Shown piece after piece: positions 22,950 to 30,389 of a stretch of 34,853 nucleotides of DNA; positions within the stretch are counted from its first letter, which is position 1, and every line of letters starts with the position of its first letter. The stretch covers positions 1-34,853 of the forward strand of contig DDST01000149.1 in NCBI GenBank assembly GCA_002343485.1. The letters are read 5' to 3'. The DNA is from Proteobacteria bacterium UBA2383 (lineage in GTDB: Bacteria > Pseudomonadota > Gammaproteobacteria > Competibacterales > Competibacteraceae). The notes beneath the pieces are model-generated. The model had not been told where the DNA came from. It saw nothing but the letters and a program-made list of their open reading frames with translations, and did no database searches. The translations under genes were made by a program, and so were the position numbers.

Positions 22950-24707
22950 GTGACCAAGGATGAATTGATTGCCCGCCTGAAAGGCTATGAATGGACGGAT
23001 TTCGAGTGCAAGAAAGCGCGCGCAAATGTGCCCAAAGATGCCTACTTAACCGTGAGCGCCTTTGCCAATACAACTGGTGGCTGGTTACTGTTTGGGGTGT
23101 CTGAAAGCGATGGTCAACTTGAAGTGACAGGGGTCGATCCCAAAGCTTTCGATCGCGTGCAGAATGATTTTCTTTCGGCATTGAGGGGTGGCCAAAAGCT
23201 AAACCACATCATTAGTGTTGAGCCTAAAGTATTTGATCTCGACGGCCACCGAATACTGGCTTTTTACGTGCCCGAAGCGCCGCGCCAACACAAACCGATT
23301 TATCTGAACGGTAATCTGCGCGACACCTATGTTCGGCGCGCTGCCAGTGACGAACGAGTAACCGATGCCGAGTTGCAACGATTTTTACGTGACAATTCTC
23401 TACGCCCCTGGGATTCTGAAGTTGTCACAGATTTCGACGTCACCCGATGTTTTGATGAAGAAACTGTTCGCTGGTATCGCGAACAATTTTATCGCAGGGA
23501 GCCTGAACAAAGGCACATCGATAATATTGTCGACTTTCTCAGGGAATGGAATTTCATTGTTGAGCATGATGGCCCGTTGCGGCCAACAAGAGCCGCGATT
23601 CTGCTGTTTGGTACAGACCACGCTGTGCGCCAGTTGTTGCCTCGCCCCGTACTCGATTACCAGCGGATCGATACCCGGTTTGAGAACTGGTCGAGTGATG
23701 ATCGATGGCATGATCGGCTGGTCTTTGAAGAGAACATATTCAAGGCTTGGCGCGGCCTCGTTGCGAAATACATGCGTCTTGCCGAGCATCCGTTTTCACT
23801 AGACCCGGCAACCTTACGTAGAAACGATGATCCTCCCGACTATATTTCCTTTCGCGAGGCGGCTATCAACCTCTTGATCCACCAGGATTACGGTGATCAT
23901 TTCCGCAAGGCCGCCATTAAATTTTTTACCGATAGAACCCTTTTCTGGAACCCAGGTGATGCCTTCTATACCGAGTCAGAACTCCTCGATCCGAGTGAAA
24001 AGGAAGTTCGCAATCCTTCTATTGTGAAAGCATTTCGCCGTATAGGCATGAGCGATCAGGCCGGCTCAGGCATTCGGGCTATATTCCGAAACTGGCGCGA
24101 TTTGGGTCATGTGCCGCCCGAGATCACCAATGACCGATCCAGAAAATCCTTTGAAATCGCGCTGATAAAACAGACGCTGATTACTGAAAAGCAAAAAAAG
24201 TTTCTACAAACGGTAGGAGTGAAGCTGAGTGCGGAAGAAGCTGACGCTTTTGCCTTTGCGGCTGAACACGGAGAGGTAGACATTACGGACATCCGTGGTT
24301 TGGTGAATGTGACAGCATCCAAGGCCAAGTCGCTGGCTGATGGCTTGGTCAGGCAACAACTGCTGGAGGTCGTCTCTGACACGCGCTTCCAACTGGCCCC
24401 GGCCATGAGGGCTCGATATAACCACGATCAATCGATCAGAACTGCAGCGGACGTCACCCCCGAAGTCACCCCCGAAGTTACCCCCGAAGTTCGGCGCATG
24501 CTGTCTGCTCTCACCGGCGAGATGAGCAGAGCTGAAATCATGGCTGCTATGGGCTTGAAAGACGAAAAGCACTTTAGGGAACATTACCAGCAGAGCGCAA
24601 TCCACGCCGGGCTCATCGAGATGACCATCCCTGATAAACCCCGCAGCAAAAGCCAAAAATACCGTCTGACCGCTCTGGGCAAAACCCTTATGGAGAATCA
24701 ACAATGA
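22950..24707 (+). CDS. AlbA_2/Schlafen-domain putative DNA-binding protein
   Basis: About 585 residues. The N-terminal AlbA_2 (Schlafen-like) domain shows WTDFECKKARANVPKDAYLT, VSAFANTTGGWLLFGVSE and IYLNGNLRDTYVRRAASDER. A GHKL-ATPase-like block follows (YISFREAAINLLIHQDYGDH, DQAGSGIRAIFRNW), then winged helices. A linker built of three 12-bp tandem repeats (24453-24488) encodes a VTPE repeat. Relatives are annotated as transcriptional regulators or RecG-like. The GTG start has GGAG 7 nt upstream and lies 4 bp after brxC. The gene is less GC-rich than brxC. It is not a standard BREX component; a regulatory or nuclease role is possible. Confidence 0.75.
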   Translation: MTKDELIARLKGYEWTDFECKKARANVPKDAYLTVSAFANTTGGWLLFGVSESDGQLEVTGVDPKAFDRVQNDFLSALRGGQKLNHIISVEPKVFDLDGHRILAFYVPEAPRQHKPIYLNGNLRDTYVRRAASDERVTDAELQRFLRDNSLRPWDSEVVTDFDVTRCFDEETVRWYREQFYRREPEQRHIDNIVDFLREWNFIVEHDGPLRPTRAAILLFGTDHAVRQLLPRPVLDYQRIDTRFENWSSDDRWHDRLVFEENIFKAWRGLVAKYMRLAEHPFSLDPATLRRNDDPPDYISFREAAINLLIHQDYGDHFRKAAIKFFTDRTLFWNPGDAFYTESELLDPSEKEVRNPSIVKAFRRIGMSDQAGSGIRAIFRNWRDLGHVPPEITNDRSRKSFEIALIKQTLITEKQKKFLQTVGVKLSAEEADAFAFAAEHGEVDITDIRGLVNVTASKAKSLADGLVRQQLLEVVSDTRFQLAPAMRARYNHDQSIRTAADVTPEVTPEVTPEVRRMLSALTGEMSRAEIMAAMGLKDEKHFREHYQQSAIHAGLIEMTIPDKPRSKSQKYRLTALGKTLMENQQ

Positions 24708-27526
24708 CCGAGACAGGCATGTTTAGTGAGGCGCCAGAACAAACAGCGGAGCCCTTCGGCCCGGTGACCTGTCTCGGCATGACCTTCGAGAATGACGAAG
24801 CTCGCCGCGCCCATTTCACCGAGGAGCTGCGCAAGAAGCTGCAGGCCCCGGAGTTCCGCAAGATTGAAGGCTTTCCCATCGGTAGCGACGAGGACATCCT
24901 GAACCTGAGCGATCCACCGTACTACACCGCCTGCCCGAACCCGTGGATCGCCGACTTCATCGCCGAGTGGGAGGCGCAGAAGCCGGAACAGCCCGAAGGC
25001 TATCACTACCACCGCGAACCCTTTGCGGCCGATGTGAGCGAGGGGAAAAACGACCCGATCTACAACGCGCACTCCTACCATACCAAGGTGCCGCACAAGG
25101 CCATCATGCGTTACATCCTCCATTACACGCAGCCGGGGGATATTGTTTTTGACGGCTTCTGTGGAACAGGGATGACCGGTGTGGCCGCGCAGATATGTGG
25201 CGACCGCAAAGTAGTCATGTCTCTTGGCTACCAGGTGAAACCGGACGGGACCATTTTGCAGGAAGAGACTGATGAAGATGGCAAAAAGGTTTGGCGGCCA
25301 TTTTCGAAGCTGGGCGTGCGCAGAGCAGTATTGAACGACCTTTCGCCAGCGGCAACCTTCATTGCGTACAACTACAACACACCGATGGATGTGGCGGCGT
25401 TCGAGAAAGAGGCCAAGCGCATTCTCAAAGAGGTCGAGAAGGAATGCGGGTGGATGTATGAGACGCTCCATACGGATGGAAAGACGAAAGGGCGCGTTGA
25501 CTATGTCGTATGGAGCGAAATTTTTTCCTGTCCGGAATGCGCTGGAGAGGTAGTTTTTCTCGAAGAAGCCATGGACATGGAAACAAAAAAGGTAATGAAG
25601 GAGTATCCATGTCCTCACTGTAACGCGGTCATTACGAAGCAAAAAATGAGCCGCACTTTTGAGTCATATTATGATTCGCTTTTGAATGAGACGAAGGAGA
25701 GGCCTAAACGCAAACCGATACAAATTGTTTACCGTATTGGTAAAACCAAACACAGCAAGACGCCAGACGCGAACGATGCCGAGATACTATCAAGAGTCTC
25801 CGAATTAGCCTTGCCAGCGCCTATTCCAGCAAACAGTTATCCCTATGATGACATGTGGGAAGCACCTCGAATGCTCTCACGCGGAATTACGCATGTGCAC
25901 CATTTGTTTTTACCAAGGCAACTGCAGGCAGTATCGGCACTGTGGGGAAAGGTCAGTAAGGTGCGGGATTTTGGGACTAGATCAATGCTCTATTTTTGGC
26001 TTGATCAATCCATCGCTGGTCTTTCCTTGCTAAACCGTTTCGGCCCAACGCACTTTTCACAAGTTAACAGGCAAATGTCTGGTGTTTACTATGTGCCTTC
26101 ACAGATTTCCGAGTGTAGTCCATGGTACAACCTTTCCGGAAAGCTTTCTCGCTTAATAAAGGCATTCAATAATTCATCGTCATTACTCGGTGGTTGCCAC
26201 ATCGGCACAGGTTCAAGTGCTCGTCTCAACATAGAGCCAGACTCTCTTGACTATGTCTTTATTGACCCACCTTTTGGTGACAACTTTGCTTACGCAGAAC
26301 TGAACTTCTTGGTTGAGTCCTGGCTGGGTGTAATAACTGATATGAAGCCGGAGGCTATTGTCGACCGTTCAAAAAAGAATCGAGAGTCTCAGAAAGGACT
26401 GAGCGAATACCGCCAACTCATGACGGCTTGTTTTCAGGAAGCTTACAGAATCCTCAAACCAGGTCGCTGGATGACAGTTGAGTTTTCTAATACCAAGGCT
26501 TCGGTGTGGAACAGCATTCAGGTCGCTCTTACTGAAGCCGGTTTCATAGTGGCCAATGTATCCGCCCTCGATAAAAAGCAGGGGAGCTTCAAGGCTGTAA
26601 CCACCCCTACAGCCGTTAAACAAGACCTCGTCATCTCGGCATACAAACCCAACGGCGGTTTTGAAGCTCGATTCCAAAAGGAAGCGCAAACCGAAGAGGG
26701 GGTTTGGGATTTTGTGCGCACGCATTTGAAATATCTGAATCCATTCAAGCCGCAAGGAATACCAGAGCGTGACCCGCGCATCCTGTTCGACCAGATGGTT
26801 GCCTACTACGTTCGTAAAGGTTTCCCCGTGCCGATCTCCAGCCAGGAATTCCAGCTCGGGCTATCGCAACGATTCAGCGAGCGTGATGGCATGTATTTCC
26901 TGCCGGATCAGGTGGCCGAATACGGCCGCAAAAAGATGACATCAGGTGGTCTGACGCAGATGACCCTATTCGTCTCCGACGAGGCATCCGCCATCCAATG
27001 GCTGCGCCAGCTCATCAAGGAAAAGCCGCAGACCTTTTCCGACATCAACCCGCAGTTCATGCAGCAGCTCGGCGGCTGGAGCAAGAACGAGGCCCAGCTC
27101 GACCTGCGCGAACTGCTGAACCAGAACTTCCTCTGCTACGACGGCAAAGGCCCGGTGCCCGAGCAGATCCACGCCTACCTCTCCACCAACTGGAAAGAGC
27201 TGCGCAACCTGCCCAAGGACGACCCGACCCTGGTCGCCAAGGCCCGTGACCGCTGGTACGTGCCCGATCCCAACAAGGCGGGCGACCTGGAGAAACTGCG
27301 CGAGAAGGCGCTGCTCAAGGAGTTCGAGGAGTACAAAGAGGGCAGAAAGAAACTCAAGGTCTTCCGCCTGGAAGCAGTCCGCGCTGGGTTCAAGAAAGCC
27401 TGGCAAGAGCGCGACTACGCCGTCATCGTCGCCGTGGCCGACAAGATCCCCAACAACGCCCTGGAAGAAGACCCCAAGCTGCTCATGTGGTACGACCAGG
27501 CAGTGACACGGATGGGAGGGGAATAA
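24704..27526 (+). CDS. pglX: PglX-type DNA methyltransferase of BREX type 3
   Basis: 940 residues. The S-adenosylmethionine motif is VFDGFCGTGMTG (about 148-160) and the catalytic motif IDPPFGDNFAYAEL is near 520; DPPF is typical of amino-methyltransferases (N6-adenine or N4-cytosine). A zinc ribbon CPEC…CPHC lies at about 270-305. BREX methyltransferases mark a non-palindromic host site and so separate self from phage DNA. The start overlaps the upstream stop (ATGA). The first 150 and last 250 codons are GC-rich like brxC, while the centre (about 25150-26760) is clearly AT-richer, which suggests exchange of the recognition part. Confidence 0.82.
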   Translation: MTETGMFSEAPEQTAEPFGPVTCLGMTFENDEARRAHFTEELRKKLQAPEFRKIEGFPIGSDEDILNLSDPPYYTACPNPWIADFIAEWEAQKPEQPEGYHYHREPFAADVSEGKNDPIYNAHSYHTKVPHKAIMRYILHYTQPGDIVFDGFCGTGMTGVAAQICGDRKVVMSLGYQVKPDGTILQEETDEDGKKVWRPFSKLGVRRAVLNDLSPAATFIAYNYNTPMDVAAFEKEAKRILKEVEKECGWMYETLHTDGKTKGRVDYVVWSEIFSCPECAGEVVFLEEAMDMETKKVMKEYPCPHCNAVITKQKMSRTFESYYDSLLNETKERPKRKPIQIVYRIGKTKHSKTPDANDAEILSRVSELALPAPIPANSYPYDDMWEAPRMLSRGITHVHHLFLPRQLQAVSALWGKVSKVRDFGTRSMLYFWLDQSIAGLSLLNRFGPTHFSQVNRQMSGVYYVPSQISECSPWYNLSGKLSRLIKAFNNSSSLLGGCHIGTGSSARLNIEPDSLDYVFIDPPFGDNFAYAELNFLVESWLGVITDMKPEAIVDRSKKNRESQKGLSEYRQLMTACFQEAYRILKPGRWMTVEFSNTKASVWNSIQVALTEAGFIVANVSALDKKQGSFKAVTTPTAVKQDLVISAYKPNGGFEARFQKEAQTEEGVWDFVRTHLKYLNPFKPQGIPERDPRILFDQMVAYYVRKGFPVPISSQEFQLGLSQRFSERDGMYFLPDQVAEYGRKKMTSGGLTQMTLFVSDEASAIQWLRQLIKEKPQTFSDINPQFMQQLGGWSKNEAQLDLRELLNQNFLCYDGKGPVPEQIHAYLSTNWKELRNLPKDDPTLVAKARDRWYVPDPNKAGDLEKLREKALLKEFEEYKEGRKKLKVFRLEAVRAGFKKAWQERDYAVIVAVADKIPNNALEEDPKLLMWYDQAVTRMGGE

Positions 27527-27527
27527 G

Positions 27528-28931
27528 ATGCTCAAAAACCTGCGAATACAAAACTTCAAGGGTTGGAAGGATACCGGCCATATTCGCATGGCTCCCATCT
27601 CCCTGTTCTTTGGCGCCAACAGCTCGGGTAAGTCCAGCATCGGCCAGTTCCTGATGATGCTGAAACAGACCGTTGAGTCACCGGATCGGAAAGCCGTATT
27701 TTACCCGGGCGGAAAAAATTCCGCTGTTCAGCTTGGCTCCTATCAAGAAATGGTCTTTCACCGCAATCCGGAAAACAAAATTGCCTTCGACTACCGGTGG
27801 TCGTTGCCAGAAATGCTGAAGTTCAAAGATCCGCTGTCCAGCCAAACATTTACCGGCGACAACATCTCTTTTCATGCCGAGATCGGCTTGGGGGACAAGG
27901 ATCAGCACACTCTGGTTCTCGATCACCTAAAATATGAATTGCTGGAGAAAGATGAATCCAGGCTGTCCGTTGGCATGGAACGTAAATCTGACACTAAATC
28001 GGAGTACAAAGTCAATGCGACTGATTATCCGTTGAAGCGGAAGCAGGGGCGCGCCTGGTCCCCCGGCGCTCCGGTTCGCTTCTATGGCTTTCCTGATGAG
28101 GTGGTTGCCTATCACCAGAACGCGGATTTCGTTCAGGCGCTGAACCTGCGGCATGAAAAGCTGTTCCGATCACTCTGTTATCTTGGACCGCTGCGCACCA
28201 AGGCAGAGCGTTTGTATTCCTGGACCGGCATCGAGCCTGAGAGTGTTGGCTATGCGGGTGAAAATACCGTCGCCGCAATTCTTGCGGCGCGAAGCCGGAA
28301 AATCAGTTTGGGCTACAAACGGCCAGCCAAACCTTTTGAGGAGATCATTGCCCTCAAGCTCAAGGAAATGGGACTGATCGAAGATTTCAGGGTCAACCCC
28401 ATCTCCGAACAGCGGCAGGAATACGAGGTCAAGGTTCGAACCAAAGGGTCAAAGGATTGGGTGGATCTCCCGGACGTCGGCTTCGGCATTTCGCAGGTGC
28501 TGCCGGTTCTGGTGCAGTGTTTCTACGCCCCGGCAGGGTCGATCATTCTCATGGAGCAACCGGAGATTCACCTGCATCCGAACGCGCAGTCGGCGCTGGC
28601 TGATGTCATGATCGATGTCATCAACTCTCGGGAAAACGGGATAGACAGGGACATCCAATTGGTTATCGAAACCCATTCGGAACATTTCCTGCGCCGCCTG
28701 CAGCGCCGTATCGCCGAAGATGCGGTTTCTCAAGAAAAAGTGTCGGCCTATTTTGCGAACATTGCCAAAACCCCCGCAACCCTGGAGCCGTTGCAAATCG
28801 ATATGTTCGGCAACATCCAGAACTGGCCGGAGAACTTCTTCGGCGATGAAATGGGCGACATTACTGAGCAGGCGAAGGCCGCCATGAAGAAGCGGATGCA
28901 GAAAACCGAAAAGCCGGAGGCGTCCGCATGA
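27528..28931 (+). CDS. DUF3696 ABC-type ATPase
   Basis: 467 residues of the SMC/OLD-like ATPase class. Walker A is GANSSGKSS (29-37), the signature-like segment is DVGFGISQVLPVL (about 315-327), Walker B is IILMEQPEIHLHP (about 341-353), and VIETHSEHFLRRL gives the switch His. The C-terminus GDITEQAKAAMKKRM fits the DUF3696 tail. Such ATPases usually act with a nuclease partner as sensor or DNA clamp. It starts 1 bp after the pglX stop with GGGAGGGG upstream, and overlaps the PIN gene by 4 bp, so the two products probably work together. This is not a canonical BREX gene. Confidence 0.82.
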   Translation: MLKNLRIQNFKGWKDTGHIRMAPISLFFGANSSGKSSIGQFLMMLKQTVESPDRKAVFYPGGKNSAVQLGSYQEMVFHRNPENKIAFDYRWSLPEMLKFKDPLSSQTFTGDNISFHAEIGLGDKDQHTLVLDHLKYELLEKDESRLSVGMERKSDTKSEYKVNATDYPLKRKQGRAWSPGAPVRFYGFPDEVVAYHQNADFVQALNLRHEKLFRSLCYLGPLRTKAERLYSWTGIEPESVGYAGENTVAAILAARSRKISLGYKRPAKPFEEIIALKLKEMGLIEDFRVNPISEQRQEYEVKVRTKGSKDWVDLPDVGFGISQVLPVLVQCFYAPAGSIILMEQPEIHLHPNAQSALADVMIDVINSRENGIDRDIQLVIETHSEHFLRRLQRRIAEDAVSQEKVSAYFANIAKTPATLEPLQIDMFGNIQNWPENFFGDEMGDITEQAKAAMKKRMQKTEKPEASA

Positions 28932-29458
28932 GCCTGCCGAAAAAATGCCTGGTGGATACCAATGTGCCGAAGACGGCCAATCTCGCCACCCAGCCAGACC
29001 TGGACTCTGATATAGCCGATGCCTGCGTGCTGGCATGCATCGAGGCGGTTGAGCATGTCATCAAAAAGCGCGGCCTGATCATCGACGCGGGAGACGAAAT
29101 TTTTGATGAATACCGGCAGCAGCTCTCCATGAAGGGACAGCCCGGCATGGGCGATGCTTTCATGAAGTGGGTGAACGACCACCGGTATAACCCAGAATAT
29201 TGCGACAGAGTGACCATCACTAGAAATGGCGATTCATACGACGAATTTCCTACGCATGACGGGCTGAATGATTTCGACAAATCAGACCGTAAGTTTGTCG
29301 CCGTAGCCAATACCCACGCGGACAAGCCGCCGATATTGCAGGCTACCGACAGCAAGTGGTGGGGATGGAAGGATGCCCTGGCTGACGTTGGGATTACCGT
29401 TCAGTTTCTTTGTCCGGAGTATGTCGAAGTCAAATATGCTGAGAAGATGGGGACGTGA
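28928..29458 (+). CDS. PIN-like nuclease
   Basis: 176 residues. The acidic residues of a PIN ribonuclease domain can be followed: VDTN (Asp10), DEIFDEY (Glu/Asp at 57-61), FDKSDRKFVAVA (Asp117/Asp120), and ATDSKW (Asp141). This is the order and spacing of PIN active sites, which bind metal ions and cut single-stranded RNA (or flapped DNA). There is no antitoxin-like neighbour as in VapBC; instead the gene is locked between a DUF3696 ATPase and an RNA ligase by 4-bp overlaps on both sides. It may be the effector controlled by the ATPase. The assignment is by motif only. Confidence 0.65.
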   Translation: MSLPKKCLVDTNVPKTANLATQPDLDSDIADACVLACIEAVEHVIKKRGLIIDAGDEIFDEYRQQLSMKGQPGMGDAFMKWVNDHRYNPEYCDRVTITRNGDSYDEFPTHDGLNDFDKSDRKFVAVANTHADKPPILQATDSKWWGWKDALADVGITVQFLCPEYVEVKYAEKMGT

Positions 29459-30144
29459 AAGCGGATTTCTTCAAATTTCCCTCAACGTCTCATCTATCGA
29501 CCATGCCGGGTGTAGACATCAGGGGTGATAAGGTTCTGACAGAATCCGAACGTGATGCATTCCTGCGGCATGAGCTGACTGTAGAAGAAAAAGTGGACGG
29601 AGCAAACCTGGGTCTCTCATTTGATGCAGACGGGAATATCCGCGCCCAGAACAGAGGCGCTTATTTGCATTTGCCTGGCTCGGGGCCATGGAAAAAACTC
29701 GGCGAGTGGTTGGCGCTCCACACCGATGCGCTTTTCCAGCATCTCTCTGACCAGTACATCCTTTTTGGCGAATGGTGCTACGCCCAGCACTCGATTTTCT
29801 ATGACCGTCTGCCCGACTGGTTTCTTGCCTTTGATATTTATGACCGAGAGTCACGACGCTTTCTGGCATCGGAGCGCCGGGACCGGCTGATAGAAAAAAT
29901 GCGAATTTCCAAGGTGCCAGGCCTTGCACGCGGGCGGTTTTCTTACCCAGAGATTGAAAAGCTCTTGCTGCAATCAAAGCTGGCTGATCAACCTGCCGAA
30001 GGCATTTACCTTCGAATCGATCACGGTGACTGGCTTAAGCAACGGGCCAAACTGGTTCGTCCAGCGTTCATTCAGGCAGTGGAAAAGCATTGGTCACGCT
30101 CCGCCATCAAGCCAAATCGGTTAGGCGCGGAGGTTCATGGATGA
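29455..30144 (+). CDS. Rnl2-like RNA ligase
   Basis: 229 residues with the nucleotidyltransferase motifs of RNA ligases in order. Motif I is EKVDGANLG (adenylated Lys46). Motif III is LFGEWCYA (about 103-110), followed by FLAFDIYD (motif IIIa, 123-130). Motif IV is EGIYLRID (182-189), and motif V is AKLVR (198-202). These enzymes activate a 5'-phosphate with ATP and seal it to a 3'-OH. There is no C-terminal domain like that of T4 Rnl2, so it is a minimal ligase. It starts at GTG overlapping the PIN stop (GTGA) and its stop overlaps the next gene. RNA ligases are not part of known canonical BREX sets. Confidence 0.85.
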   Translation: MKADFFKFPSTSHLSTMPGVDIRGDKVLTESERDAFLRHELTVEEKVDGANLGLSFDADGNIRAQNRGAYLHLPGSGPWKKLGEWLALHTDALFQHLSDQYILFGEWCYAQHSIFYDRLPDWFLAFDIYDRESRRFLASERRDRLIEKMRISKVPGLARGRFSYPEIEKLLLQSKLADQPAEGIYLRIDHGDWLKQRAKLVRPAFIQAVEKHWSRSAIKPNRLGAEVHG

Positions 30145-30389
30145 GAGCTTGCAGCATCAGCGAGGAGTGGCAATACAGCACCATTATAGAGGAACGTGGA
30201 ATCGTTTCCTTTGCCTCGCGCCGCAAGGCCATCGAACGGGTTGGGCTGCCGGAGGTGCGGCAATTCAGGCTCTCCCGTTGCGATGCGGACGAATCCGAAT
30301 GGCGGCATGAACGACAATCGGCAAGGCAGATCGTGCCGGAAATCCGGCCGCTGCCGATGCTGCGGATTATCAAAGAAGGCGCTCGATGA
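30141..30389 (+). CDS. 82-residue protein of unknown function
   Basis: A short basic protein (SISEEWQYSTIIEERGIVSF, ASRRKAIERVGLPEVRQFRL, and a C-terminal IRPLPMLRIIKEG). I do not recognise a family. It has no membrane segment, signal peptide or Cys motif. The ATG at 30141 lies in an ATGA overlap with the RNA ligase stop and has GGAGG about 7 nt upstream; its own stop overlaps the pglZ start by 4 bp. Such strict coupling on both sides argues that it is a real component, perhaps an adaptor between the ligase module and PglZ (inference). Confidence 0.7.
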   Translation: MRACSISEEWQYSTIIEERGIVSFASRRKAIERVGLPEVRQFRLSRCDADESEWRHERQSARQIVPEIRPLPMLRIIKEGAR

